From Oxalobacteraceae sp. CFBP 13730 (lineage in GTDB: Bacteria > Pseudomonadota > Gammaproteobacteria > Burkholderiales > Burkholderiaceae_D), in the NCBI GenBank assembly GCA_014841835.1, contig JACYUQ010000001.1, positions 620,001 to 684,000 on the forward strand: a stretch of DNA of 64,000 bases. The letters are read 5' to 3'. This document shows positions 25,090 to 33,772 of this stretch, one piece after another; position 1 is the stretch's first letter, and the number at the start of each line of letters is the position of its first letter. The position numbers and the translations under genes were made by a program. Under the pieces are notes generated by a model that saw nothing but the letters and a program-made list of their open reading frames with translations, was not told where the DNA came from and did no database searches.

Positions 25090-26225
25090 CAGACGACCGC
25101 ACGACAGACGAACGTACAACCGACGAACCGCGCCATATCGTCAAAGGCAACATCCTCACCCCGGCCGGCTGGGTGCACGGCGCACTGCGCTTCGGTGCGC
25201 GCATCGTTGGCATCGACGGTCGCCGGGTCGACCCGGCCAACAACGACGACGTGTATATCGTGCCGGGCTTTATCGACGTGCACGTGCACGGCGGCGCGGG
25301 CCGCGACATGATGGAAGGCGGCGACGCCCCGCACGTGATCGCTGCACTGCATGCGAAGCACGGCACCACCAGCCTGCTCGCCACGACGATGACCGCGCCG
25401 GTGGAAGACATCGACCGGGCTTTGAGCGCCATCGGTGCGGCCTGCGCGGCGCGCGGCAAGGGCGAGGCGCGCATTCTTGGCGTGCACCTCGAAGGCCCGT
25501 ACATCAACGCCGGCAAACTCGGCGCCCAGCCGCCGTTCGCGCGCGAGGCACACCTCGACGAAGTACGGCGCTTTCAAGCCCTGGCACCGATGAAGCTCAT
25601 CACCGTGGCGCCCGAAATCGACGGCCACATGGCCCTCGTGCGGCAATTGACGAAGGCCGGCATCCGGGTCCAGATCGGCCACACCACCGGCGATTACGAC
25701 GTCGGCGTGACGGCCCTGGAACACGGCGCGGCCGGCTTCACCCACCTGTTCAACGCCATGCCCGGCCTGCACCACCGCGATCCCGGCATGGTCGGCGCCG
25801 CGCTCGCGCACGCCGAATACGCCGAGATCATTCCCGACCTGCTGCACGTGCACCCGGGCGCGATCCGCACTGCCCTGCGCTGCATCCCCAAATTGTTCTG
25901 CGTGACCGATTCGACGGCGGCCGCCGGCATGCCCGATGGCGAGTACATGCTGGGCCGCCAGATGGTCCACAAATGCATGGGCGGCGTACGCCTGGCCGAC
26001 GGCACGCTGGCCGGCAGCACACTGACGATGGACCAGGCACTGCGCAATCTGGTGGGCATGGGACTGTCGATCGAAGACGCCAGCCAGCGCGTCTCGACCC
26101 ACGCCGCCGACTATCTCGGCGAAACCCGGCGCGGCCGCCTGGCGCCGGGCTGTCACGCCGACTTCGTGGTCCTGGACCGCGCCCTGAACATCAAAGCTGT
26201 CCATATCGAAGGAGAATGCCTGTGA
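25086..26225 (+). CDS. nagA: N-acetylglucosamine-6-phosphate deacetylase
   Basis: 379-residue amidohydrolase that removes acetate from GlcNAc-6-phosphate. The metal motif FIDVHVHGG lies at about residues 60-68. Further features are LEGPYINAGKLGAQ, the histidine motif HLFNAMPGLHHRDPG and the catalytic Asp in CVTDSTAAAGMPDGEY. The first 14 residues are a hydrophilic TDDRTTDERTTDEP repeat not usual for the family. An internal start is conceivable but has no better ribosome site. It overlaps nagK and the SIS gene by four bases each. Confidence 0.93.
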   Translation: MTDDRTTDERTTDEPRHIVKGNILTPAGWVHGALRFGARIVGIDGRRVDPANNDDVYIVPGFIDVHVHGGAGRDMMEGGDAPHVIAALHAKHGTTSLLATTMTAPVEDIDRALSAIGAACAARGKGEARILGVHLEGPYINAGKLGAQPPFAREAHLDEVRRFQALAPMKLITVAPEIDGHMALVRQLTKAGIRVQIGHTTGDYDVGVTALEHGAAGFTHLFNAMPGLHHRDPGMVGAALAHAEYAEIIPDLLHVHPGAIRTALRCIPKLFCVTDSTAAAGMPDGEYMLGRQMVHKCMGGVRLADGTLAGSTLTMDQALRNLVGMGLSIEDASQRVSTHAADYLGETRRGRLAPGCHADFVVLDRALNIKAVHIEGECL

Positions 26226-27286
26226 ATGCCACGCCCGCCACCACTGACGGTACCGAATCGCTGATGCTGCAAGAGGCGCTGTCGTCCGGCGACTGCATCG
26301 CCCACGCCCTGACGCAGGATGCCGACCGCTACGCCGCGCTGGGCGAACAGCTCCGTGCGACCCAGTTGCACAGCGCAGTCACGGTGGCGCGCGGCAGCTC
26401 CGATCACGCATCGGGCTACCTGGCCTACCTGATCATGTCGCGCATGGGCCGCCTGGTCACGTCGCTGCCGATGTCGCTCATCACGTTGTACAAATCGCCG
26501 ATCATTGCGCGCGACACGCTTGCCATCGCGATTTCGCAATCGGGCCAGAGTCCCGACGTGGTCGAGCCGATGCGGTATTTCCGCGCCGGCGGGGCCGTGA
26601 CGGTGGCGCTGGTGAACGACGCCGCTTCGCCGCTGGCCGATGCCGCCGAGTGGACGATGCCACTGCATGCCGGCAAGGAGCACAGCGTGGCCGCCACCAA
26701 GAGCTTCATCGCCAGTCTGGTGGCCGGCGCGCGCCTTGTCGCCGACTGGCAGAACGACCCCGAACTGAAAGATGGCATCGCCGCCCTGCCCGACGCGCTG
26801 CGCGCAGCCCGCAGTTTCGGCCAGGACGGCGACTGGTCGGCCGCCATCGACGTGCTGGCGCCGGCGCGCAACATCATGGTGGTGGGCCGTGGCATCAGCT
26901 TCCCGCTGGCGCTCGAGGCGGCCCTTAAATTCAAGGAAACCTCGGCGCTGCAGGCGGAAGCATTTTCGGGCGCCGAGATCAAGCATGGCCCGATGGCGCT
27001 GATCGAGGACGGCTATCCGCTGCTGATCTTCGCGACGCGCGGGCCCACCCAGGCCAGCCTGGTGGCGCTGGCCGACGACATGCGCGCACGGGGCGCGCGC
27101 GTCCTGCTCGCGGCGCCGGCCGACATCGCCAGCCGCGACCTGACGCTGCCCACCGCCGCCATCCCCGACCTCGATCCGATCGTCGCGGCGCAGGCGTTTT
27201 ATACAATGGCGGCCCGGCTGTCGGCGGCGCGCGGCATGAATGCCGACCAGCCGCGCCACCTGAGCAAAGTCACCAAGACGAACTAA
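26222..27286 (+). CDS. SIS-domain glucosamine-6-phosphate deaminase (NagB-II type)
   Basis: 354-residue protein with two SIS domains, related to the isomerase half of GlmS. Without the amidotransferase domain, such proteins deaminate or isomerise GlcN-6-phosphate to fructose-6-phosphate (NagB-II/AgaS class). Motifs are VARGSSDHASGYLAYL and ISQSGQSPDVVEPM in domain 1, and VVGRGISFPLALEAALKFKE with AEAFSGAEIKHGPMALI in domain 2. The GTG at 26222 has GGAG 7 bases upstream and overlaps the nagA stop (GTGA). The ATG two codons earlier would be too close to that site. Confidence 0.85.
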   Translation: MNATPATTDGTESLMLQEALSSGDCIAHALTQDADRYAALGEQLRATQLHSAVTVARGSSDHASGYLAYLIMSRMGRLVTSLPMSLITLYKSPIIARDTLAIAISQSGQSPDVVEPMRYFRAGGAVTVALVNDAASPLADAAEWTMPLHAGKEHSVAATKSFIASLVAGARLVADWQNDPELKDGIAALPDALRAARSFGQDGDWSAAIDVLAPARNIMVVGRGISFPLALEAALKFKETSALQAEAFSGAEIKHGPMALIEDGYPLLIFATRGPTQASLVALADDMRARGARVLLAAPADIASRDLTLPTAAIPDLDPIVAAQAFYTMAARLSAARGMNADQPRHLSKVTKTN

Positions 27287-27314
27287 CCGACCGAATCCCG
27301 CCCGACTCTCACCC

Positions 27315-28802
27315 ATGAACGACTACCTCGACCTGGCCGGCCAACTGGTGATGGTGCGCCTGTTCGGCACCGAACTCGATGCCGACACCGACGCCTTCCT
27401 GCGCACCTACCGCATTCGCGGTGCCTGCCTGTTCCGCCAGAATATGGTCGACGCGGAGCAGCTGACCCGCTTCACTGGCGCGCTGCGTGACGCGATCGGC
27501 ACGCAAGCCCTGATCGCCCTCGACCAGGAAGGCGGCGCCGTCGTGCGCTCGACCTGGGTGCCGGCGCCGCCAAGCGCGATGGTGCTCGGCGCAGCGGGCG
27601 ATCCGGACCTGGCGCGCGAGGTCGGCGCAGCCGTGGCGCGCGCGGTGCGTGCGCTGGGCTTCAACTGGAACTTCGCGCCGGTCCTGGACCTCAACAACAA
27701 CCCGCACAATCCGGTGATTGCCGAGCGTTCGTTCGGCGCCGATCCCGAGCAGGCGACGCGCATTGCGCTGGCGTGGATGGAAGGCAGCGAACGCGAAGGC
27801 GTGGCCTGCTGCGTCAAGCACTTCCCCGGCCACGGCGACACACACGTCGATTCGCACCGCGACCTGCCGTACGTCGACAAATCGCGCGCCGACCTCGAAC
27901 GCTTCGAGTTCGCGCCATTTCGCATCGCTGCGCCCCATGCGCCGGCCATGATGACGGCCCACATCGTCTATCCGGCGCTGGACCCCGCCAATCCGGCCAC
28001 CATGTCGCATGCGATCCTGACCGGCGTGCTGCGCGAGCAATTCGGCTACGACGGCGTGATCATCACCGACGGCATGGACATGCATGCGATCGCGCACCGC
28101 TATGGTGTCGGCCAGGCGGCCGTCAATGCGCTGGTCGCTGGCGCCGACATGGTCATGGCCATCGGCACGCGCGATACGCAGATCGAAACCGTGCACGCGA
28201 TCGCCGCCGCGATCCGCGACAACGTGCTGCCGCTGGCCGCCGTGCAGGCGCGCCTGGCGCGCCTTGGCAAACTGGCCGATGCGCACCCGGCCGGCGCGGT
28301 CGCTTATACGGCCGAACCGGATGACCGCGCCCTGATGGAACGTGCGTGGCGCGCGGGTCTGACGGCATTGCGCTCGCCCCAGCGCCCGCCGCGTGGCGCA
28401 CCCGTGCGCCTGATTGCACGCGCCGACGTGATCAGCGATGGCGTGTCCGAGGCCGGCGTGCCGGCCGCCAGCATCGCGGCCGCACTGTCGCAACTGTATG
28501 ACGTCGACCTGGTGACCTTCGCCGACAGCGAGACCTTCGACTGGACCGCGCTGCCGGCCGACGGCCGGTTCACGATCCTGGCCTCGACCGCACGCCGCCG
28601 CTACGGACTGCACGCTTGCGCCACCTGGCGGCCCGACCTGCACCTGGCCTTGTGGAATCCGTACCAGGCGCTCGACTTTCCCGGTCCTGCACTGCTCACC
28701 TATGGCTTTGCGCCGCCCGCGCTGGCCGCGGCCGTGGCCTGGCTGGCCGGCGAGATCGACACGCCAGGGGTCTGCCCGGTACCGGGTTTTGACGGGCCGT
28801 GA
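27315..28802 (+). CDS. nagZ: Beta-N-acetylhexosaminidase, glycoside hydrolase family 3
   Basis: 495-residue cytoplasmic GH3 enzyme predicted to release GlcNAc from muropeptides or chitin oligosaccharides. The signature KHFPGHGDTHVDSH holds the Asp-His dyad used as general acid/base by NagZ enzymes. The nucleophile Asp lies in GVIITDGMDM. It is about 150 residues longer than minimal NagZ, with an extra C-terminal domain as in Bacillus-type NagZ. It closes the nagK-nagA-SIS operon after a 28-base gap. No signal peptide is seen. Confidence 0.88.
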   Translation: MNDYLDLAGQLVMVRLFGTELDADTDAFLRTYRIRGACLFRQNMVDAEQLTRFTGALRDAIGTQALIALDQEGGAVVRSTWVPAPPSAMVLGAAGDPDLAREVGAAVARAVRALGFNWNFAPVLDLNNNPHNPVIAERSFGADPEQATRIALAWMEGSEREGVACCVKHFPGHGDTHVDSHRDLPYVDKSRADLERFEFAPFRIAAPHAPAMMTAHIVYPALDPANPATMSHAILTGVLREQFGYDGVIITDGMDMHAIAHRYGVGQAAVNALVAGADMVMAIGTRDTQIETVHAIAAAIRDNVLPLAAVQARLARLGKLADAHPAGAVAYTAEPDDRALMERAWRAGLTALRSPQRPPRGAPVRLIARADVISDGVSEAGVPAASIAAALSQLYDVDLVTFADSETFDWTALPADGRFTILASTARRRYGLHACATWRPDLHLALWNPYQALDFPGPALLTYGFAPPALAAAVAWLAGEIDTPGVCPVPGFDGP

Positions 28803-28889
28803 CAGCGGCAAAGTAACGCGATGTAACGACACGGGCACCGCAGCACATGCTGCGGCACAATTGCCAATCCAGAAAAAGCTGGATATATG

Positions 28890-28937
28890 GGACAATACTT
28901 TTTTGTCCGAGCTTGGCATTTTTGCTATATTGCAAAA
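28890..28937. promoter_or_regulatory. Two inverted repeats before the TPR gene
   Basis: GGACAA/TTGTCC (28890-28908, 7-base loop) and TTTTGC/GCAAAA (28920-28937, 6-base spacer TATATT) lie in an AT-rich stretch 40-90 bases before the start of the TPR gene. Their AT-content stands out from the surroundings. A promoter or operator role is inferred. Confidence 0.35.
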
Positions 28938-28979
28938 CGCACATTTCGTATATTTTTTGTCTAGATAGAAGGATAACCA

Positions 28980-30263
28980 ATGTCCCAATTCCGTCTCGCC
29001 CGCCTCTGCCTGATGCTGGCCGCCGTCGGCCTGAGCTCCGCTGCCGTGATTCCTGCCGTCCATGCACAGGACAAGCCTGCTGCTGCCGCCGCTGCAGCGC
29101 CGAAGGACACCGTCCGCCCAGAGCTGTTCAAGCTGCTCGACCCGGCGCAGATCAAGCCGCTGATGGATGCAAAGAATTACGCCGAAATCCAGAGCCGCGT
29201 GACGCAGGCCGAAGCGTTCCCGAACCGCACGCCGTATGAAGACTATGTCGTCAACCGCATGAAGCTGTCGCTGGGTTCGGCGACGAACGACAACGCCATC
29301 TCGATCCCGGCCCTCGAAGCCGTCATCGCATCGGGCCGCCTGTCGGCAAACGAGCAGGCCGACTTTATCCAGGCCCTGGCGAACATGCACTACAACGCCA
29401 AGGATTACCCGAAGGCGATCGAGTGGTTCAAGCGCTACCAGAAAGAAAGCCCGACGCCTGAAAAAGTCGCCGCCCCACTGACCCGCGCCTATTACCTGGG
29501 CGGCGATTACGCCAGCGCCAGGGCAGCGCTGCTGCCAGCCATCGAGGCAACGGAAAAAGCCGGCCAGAAGCCAAGCGAAGAAGACCTGCGCCTCCTGGCC
29601 TCGTCGGCCAACAAGGTCAAGGACGATGCCGGTTACCTGGTCGCACTGGAAAAGCTGGTCGCCCACTACCCGAGCGACGACTTCTGGACCGACCTGCTCA
29701 ACCGCGGCGTCGCGCGCAAGTCGGGCTTCGATGCGCAGACCAACATGATCAACGTGTATCGCCTGGAAGCCGCTGCCGTCAAGCAGATGGCGCCAGAGGA
29801 ATATGTCGATCTGGCCGAACTGTCGCTGCGTGACGGTTTCCCGACCGAAGCGAAGAAGACCATGGACGCCGGTTTCGCCGCAGGCGTGCTGGGCAAAGGC
29901 AGCAATGCCAAGAACCACAACGCGCTGCGCGACAAGGCCAACAAGGGCGCGGCAGACGATGCCAAGAACATCGCTGCCGGCGAAGCGGGCGCGGCCAAGG
30001 CCAAGACCGGCGCCGGCCTGGTCAACCTGGGTTGGGCGTACGCAACCATGGACCAGGGCGACAAGGGCGTCGGCTTCATCCAGCAAGGTATCGCCAAGGG
30101 CGGCCTGAAGAACGCTGAAGAAGCCAAGCTGCGCCTCGGCATGGCACAAGTTCGCGCTGGCAAGAAAGCCGATGCGATCTCGACCTTCCAGACGGTCAAG
30201 GGCGGCGGCGGCGCCGGCGACCTGGCCAAGTACTGGCTGGTGCTGCTGCAGCAGCAGAAGTAA
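28980..30263 (+). CDS. Periplasmic TPR-repeat protein
   Basis: 427-residue protein with a signal peptide (about residues 1-30, ending VHAQ) followed by an alanine-rich stretch. Helical repeats then run from about residue 50 to the end. TPR-like units are visible in YNAKDYPKAIEWFKRYQKES and LVNLGWAYATMDQGDKGVG, with a final LRLGMAQVRAGKKADAI unit. TPR proteins are protein-binding scaffolds; the partner here is unknown. It has its own AT-rich leader and a very strong terminator, so it is probably monocistronic and well expressed. Confidence 0.8.
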   Translation: MSQFRLARLCLMLAAVGLSSAAVIPAVHAQDKPAAAAAAAPKDTVRPELFKLLDPAQIKPLMDAKNYAEIQSRVTQAEAFPNRTPYEDYVVNRMKLSLGSATNDNAISIPALEAVIASGRLSANEQADFIQALANMHYNAKDYPKAIEWFKRYQKESPTPEKVAAPLTRAYYLGGDYASARAALLPAIEATEKAGQKPSEEDLRLLASSANKVKDDAGYLVALEKLVAHYPSDDFWTDLLNRGVARKSGFDAQTNMINVYRLEAAAVKQMAPEEYVDLAELSLRDGFPTEAKKTMDAGFAAGVLGKGSNAKNHNALRDKANKGAADDAKNIAAGEAGAAKAKTGAGLVNLGWAYATMDQGDKGVGFIQQGIAKGGLKNAEEAKLRLGMAQVRAGKKADAISTFQTVKGGGGAGDLAKYWLVLLQQQK

Positions 30264-30287
30264 GACTGCCGCTGTCGATGGACCCGC

Positions 30288-30324
30288 AAAAGCGGGCCAG
30301 GCCCAAGGCCTGGCCCGCTTTTTT
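30288..30324 (+). terminator. Intrinsic terminator after the TPR gene
   Basis: GCGGGCCAGGCC and GGCCTGGCCCGC form a perfect 12-bp stem with a CAA loop followed by six T residues. Confidence 0.93.
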
Positions 30325-30359
30325 CATGTCAAAAGCCGAAAGCCAGCGAAAGCCGGAAA

Positions 30360-30485
30360 GCCGGGGTCAGGTCTGACATTTGGACACGAACTCTTCCTCA
30401 AAAGCCGGGGTCAGGTCTGACATTTGGACACGGACTCTTCCTCAAAAGCCGGGGTCAGGTCTGACATTTGGACACGGACTCTTCC
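30360..30485 (+). repeat. Three tandem 44-bp repeats
   Basis: Three direct copies start at 30360, 30404 and 30448. Each begins GCCGGGGTCAGGTCTGACAT and ends in ACTCTTCC. The first two are full 44-bp units that continue TCAAAA. The third ends early at 30485. Together with inverted copies downstream they fill a 430-base gap that holds no gene. Confidence 0.92.
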
Positions 30486-30510
30486 GTAGCCCCTTCACGG
30501 AGCATTCATC

Positions 30511-30640
30511 AACAGACTTCTTGTTGAGCTCGTGTCCGAATGTCAGACCTGACCCCGCTGGTCGGTTTCAACAGACTCCTTGTTGAGCTCGTGTCCGAAT
30601 GTCAGACCTGACCCCGCTGGTCAGACCTGACCCCGCTGGT
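30511..30640 (-). repeat. Inverted copies of the GGGGTCAGGTCTGACA repeat
   Basis: Two inverted copies at 30511-30562 and 30570-30621, plus a 19-base partial copy at 30622-30640, all end with CAGACCTGACCCCGCTGGT. The core is complementary to the direct copies at 30360-30485 with one mismatch in 26 bases. RNA or single-stranded DNA across the two blocks could fold into a long hairpin. Confidence 0.92.
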
Positions 30641-30698
30641 TCCTGCTAATTCTGATCACGCGTCCGACTCTGGAACATCGAACTGGCGCGTTATATCA

Positions 30699-31727
30699 TC
30701 AGGATGAGAGTTCGCGCCGGATGATGTCTGCGCCCGCGTTCAATGCCGCCAGCTTGGCGCGCGCGATGTGGCGTGGCAAAGGCGCCATCCCACAATTGGT
30801 GCAAGGGCACAGTTTGTCGGCATCGACGAACTGGAGCGCCTTGCGCAGGGTGTTGGCAACTTCTTCCGGCGTTTCGATACTATTGCTTGCCACGTCAATC
30901 GCACCGACCATCACTTTTTTGCCGCGAATAAGTTCCAGCAGATCCATCGGGACATGCGAGTTATGGCATTCCAGCGAGACGATGTCGATATTCGATTTTT
31001 GCAACTGAGGGAAGATGGATTCATATTGCCGCCACTCCGACCCCAAAGTCTTTTTCCAGTCCGTATTGGCTTTGATGCCGTAGCCGTAGCAGATGTGGAC
31101 CGCAGTTTCACATTTGAGGCCTTCGATGGCCCGCTCCAGCGTGGCGATGCCCCAATCGTTGACTTCATCGAAAAACACGTTGAACGCAGGCTCGTCGAAC
31201 TGGATGATGTCGACGCCGGCGGCTTCCAGTTCACGCGCTTCCTGGTTCAGGATTTTCGCAAATTCCCAGGCCAGCTTTTCGCGGCTTTTATAGTGGCTGT
31301 CGTAGAGCGTGTCGATCATGGTCATGGGGCCCGGCAAGGCCCATTTGATCGGCTGTTTGGTTTGCTGACGCAGGAATTTGGCATCGTCGACAAACACTGA
31401 CTTCGGGCGGCTCACGGCGCCAACCACGGTGGGCACACTGGCGTCGTAACGATTGCGGATCCTGACAGTCTCGCGTTTCTCGAAGTCGACACCGTCCAGG
31501 TGTTCAACGAAGGTCGTGACGAAATGCTGACGCGTCTGTTCACCATCGCTGACGATGTCGATGCCTGCCTGTTGCTGGTCGTCGAGGGACAGGCGCAACG
31601 CATCCTGTTTGCCCTCGGCGAGTTCCTCGTCCTGCAGTTTCCAGGGCGACCAGAGCGTCTCTGGTTGTGCGAGCCAGGCGGGTTTCGGCAGGCTGCCGGC
31701 GGTTGAAGTGGGCAACAATTTTTTCAT
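30699..31727 (-). CDS. mesD: Core-type cobalamin-independent methionine synthase MesD
   Basis: 342-residue protein matching the catalytic C-terminal half of MetE only. All zinc ligands are present: His211 and Cys213 (VHICYG), Glu253 (SLECHN) and Cys312 (CTNCGMAP). It also has GVDIIQFDEPAF. Core-only enzymes paired with a DUF1852 protein form the MesD class, reported to make methionine from homocysteine with a non-folate methyl donor and to need oxygen and MesX. The adjacent mesX gene, 26 bases upstream, supports this assignment. Confidence 0.85.
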   Translation of the reverse strand: MKKLLPTSTAGSLPKPAWLAQPETLWSPWKLQDEELAEGKQDALRLSLDDQQQAGIDIVSDGEQTRQHFVTTFVEHLDGVDFEKRETVRIRNRYDASVPTVVGAVSRPKSVFVDDAKFLRQQTKQPIKWALPGPMTMIDTLYDSHYKSREKLAWEFAKILNQEARELEAAGVDIIQFDEPAFNVFFDEVNDWGIATLERAIEGLKCETAVHICYGYGIKANTDWKKTLGSEWRQYESIFPQLQKSNIDIVSLECHNSHVPMDLLELIRGKKVMVGAIDVASNSIETPEEVANTLRKALQFVDADKLCPCTNCGMAPLPRHIARAKLAALNAGADIIRRELSS

Positions 31728-31753
31728 ATCAGGTCGATTTATATGTTTGGTGA

Positions 31754-32740
31754 TCAGAGGGTGTAGCTGGCCGCCCAGCGCTCGAGGATCGGTTGGTATG
31801 GCTTAATAAAGTGTTCTTCAGCAAATTTCCCCTGTTTGACGGCGAGCTGGCTACGCTCTTCCCGGTCATACACGATCTGCGTCAATGAGTAATCCTGGTG
31901 TTTCAATTTAGGCTGAAAACATTTGGCCGCCGCAGAATTGGCGTTGTAGATTTCGGGCCGGTAGATCTTCTGAAACGCCTCCATGGTGCTGACGGTGCCG
32001 ATCAGTTCAAGATCGGTGTAGTCGGACAGCAGATCGCCGACAAAATAGAATGCCAGTGGCGCAACGCTATCGGGCGGCATGAAGTAGCGCACCCGCAGCC
32101 CCATCTTGCTGAAGTATTGATCGGTCAGCGAAGGTGCATCCTGCAGGTATTCGACACCCAATACAGGATGTTGATGTTCGGCGCGGTGGTACGTCTTGTT
32201 GGTTGAAATACTCAGGCAGATCACCGGAGCCTTGACAAAATTTTCCTTGTAGACCGTCGAGCCAAGGAAGCACTGGAACAGCTTTCCGTGCAGGTCGCCA
32301 AAGTTATCCGGGACGCCAAATTCCTGTCGATCCTTGTTGTGATCCGACAGCAGCACGCTGAAATCATAATCGCGCACATACGAGGAAAAGTTATTCCCTG
32401 CGATGCCGTCGATGCGCTCGTTGGTCTCGCGATCGACGATGCTGGTTTTTAATATCTCGATCAGCGGGAACGCATCACCACGTCCTGTGCCCCCCAACGA
32501 CATCTCGACGGACACGATATCGAGTTCGAGAGAATAACGATCCCCCCTGGGATTGTCCCAATGGGCCAGCGCATTGAAACGCGCGTCCATCATCTGCAGT
32601 GCCTTGCGCAGATTCTCCTGGCGGTGCTCGCCTCTGGCCAGGTTGGCGAAATTGGTCGTGATACGCGTGCCATCCGCCGGACGGTAATGTTCGTCGAAAC
32701 GGACGGTCTTGATCGCAAACGTGAAATCTTCATTCTTCAT
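31754..32740 (-). CDS. mesX: DUF1852 protein MesX, MesD partner
   Basis: 328-residue DUF1852 protein that starts MKNEDFTFAIKTVRFDEHY. It has a conserved LDIVSVEMSLGGTGRGDAFP region. In other bacteria MesX is required for MesD activity, possibly as an oxygen-dependent enzyme that supplies the methyl donor; its chemistry is not known. The ATG at 32740 follows a GGAG site and matches the family N-terminus. It is the first gene of the mesX-mesD pair. Confidence 0.85.
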   Translation of the reverse strand: MKNEDFTFAIKTVRFDEHYRPADGTRITTNFANLARGEHRQENLRKALQMMDARFNALAHWDNPRGDRYSLELDIVSVEMSLGGTGRGDAFPLIEILKTSIVDRETNERIDGIAGNNFSSYVRDYDFSVLLSDHNKDRQEFGVPDNFGDLHGKLFQCFLGSTVYKENFVKAPVICLSISTNKTYHRAEHQHPVLGVEYLQDAPSLTDQYFSKMGLRVRYFMPPDSVAPLAFYFVGDLLSDYTDLELIGTVSTMEAFQKIYRPEIYNANSAAAKCFQPKLKHQDYSLTQIVYDREERSQLAVKQGKFAEEHFIKPYQPILERWAASYTL

Positions 32741-32827
32741 AGCCAGGTGCTCCGGGATAGAGAGCACGACATGTGTGCCCAACCCGATGCAGTATGCCCA
32801 CGCCGTGGAATGAATAAAAGTGATGTT

Positions 32828-32854
32828 AACTCATCAAACGATGAGTTCCGCTCA
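32828..32854. promoter_or_regulatory. Inverted repeats before mesX
   Basis: AACTCATC/GATGAGTT (32828-32847, 4-base loop) overlaps TGAGTTCCGCTCA (32842-32854). The second resembles the MetR consensus TGAA-N5-TTCA with two changes. It lies about 90 bases upstream of mesX in the 151-base gap. A methionine-regulator site is inferred. Confidence 0.35.
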
Positions 32855-32891
32855 TGATTCGCGTCTCAAGTGTCACCAAGCTTGCAAAAGC

Positions 32892-33677
32892 TCACGTCTT
32901 GATGTGCGCTTCCAACCCGGTTCTCCCAGGCGCGACCGCCTCAGCCAGCACGTGCCGGTCGGGATAGTCTCCACCGTTCTGCGTCCGAAACGCAATGGGG
33001 GCAGCATCGAACAGGTCGCGCAGGCTCGTTCGCCATGCGGACTCGATGGCGGCCATGCGCCCGGCGTCGATGCGCGCAGCGTTGTAGGTGGCAAACGTTG
33101 GCAATACCTGCATGCCGGGAAAGAACAGGGTGCCATGGGTGATGGGGAACAGCAGCTGCTCGAGGGGGCCATTGATACCACGAGCTGAGTAGTCGATTTG
33201 CGGTCCGCCGACGGTGACGGCCAGCATGGCACGCTTGCCGGCGAAGCCGCCTTCGCCGTAGCGATACGCGTTGCCCGCGCCTTGGTAACCGTAAGCCAGG
33301 CCGAACGCCCAGACCCTGTCGATCCAGCCCTTCATCATCGCCGGCATGCCGAACCACCAGAGCGGAAACAGCAGGATGACAGCATCGGCAGCGCGCAGCT
33401 TTGCTTGCTCCCGTTCGACGTCCGGCGTCTGGCTGCCGGTGGCATAGGCATGACCCGATTCATCGATGAACGCCAGACGTTCGGGGTTCACGCGGGTCCG
33501 GAAATCGTTTGCATCGAACACAGCCTTCCACCCCATTCCGTACAGGTCGGACAGGGTGACGGTGTGCCCCTGTGCCTCCAGGGTTTGAATGGCAATCTCC
33601 ACAAGGTGACGGGTGGCCGAGGTCGGTTCCGGGTGTGCATACACGAGCAGCACGTTCTTTCTGGTCGTTGAGGGCAT
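32892..33677 (-). CDS. NAD(P)H-dependent quinone reductase, flavodoxin-2 family
   Basis: 261-residue FMN/FAD-binding oxidoreductase of the NQO1/MdaB/KefF type. The flavin phosphate-binding start VLLVYAHPEPTSATRHL lies at residues 9-25. The diagnostic LLFPLWWFGMPAMMKGWIDRV is at about residues 100-120, and AVTVGGP follows. It probably reduces quinones or nitro compounds by two electrons. The LysR gene is divergent 96 bases away and is its likely regulator. Confidence 0.88.
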   Translation of the reverse strand: MPSTTRKNVLLVYAHPEPTSATRHLVEIAIQTLEAQGHTVTLSDLYGMGWKAVFDANDFRTRVNPERLAFIDESGHAYATGSQTPDVEREQAKLRAADAVILLFPLWWFGMPAMMKGWIDRVWAFGLAYGYQGAGNAYRYGEGGFAGKRAMLAVTVGGPQIDYSARGINGPLEQLLFPITHGTLFFPGMQVLPTFATYNAARIDAGRMAAIESAWRTSLRDLFDAAPIAFRTQNGGDYPDRHVLAEAVAPGRTGLEAHIKT

Positions 33678-33772
33678 ATCAGCGCTTCCTGCAAGAATGA
33701 TGGGAGCTCGCCAGTGTGATCGGTCCTCGGGTATCTGTGAAATTGCATTGTTTTTGACCTATCATCCATCGG

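Noticed and set aside
27309-30149. 946-codon open frame on the minus strand opposite the hexosaminidase and TPR genes
   Set aside because: It spans two genuine plus-strand genes and their intergenic region, has no recognisable domain and has antisense-type composition.
30360-30640. Possible CRISPR array
   Set aside because: The units are contiguous 44-bp copies without unique spacers, include inverted copies, and no cas gene is present.
32741-32900. SAM or SAH riboswitch before mesX
   Set aside because: None of the conserved segments of these riboswitches are visible; only short inverted repeats are present.
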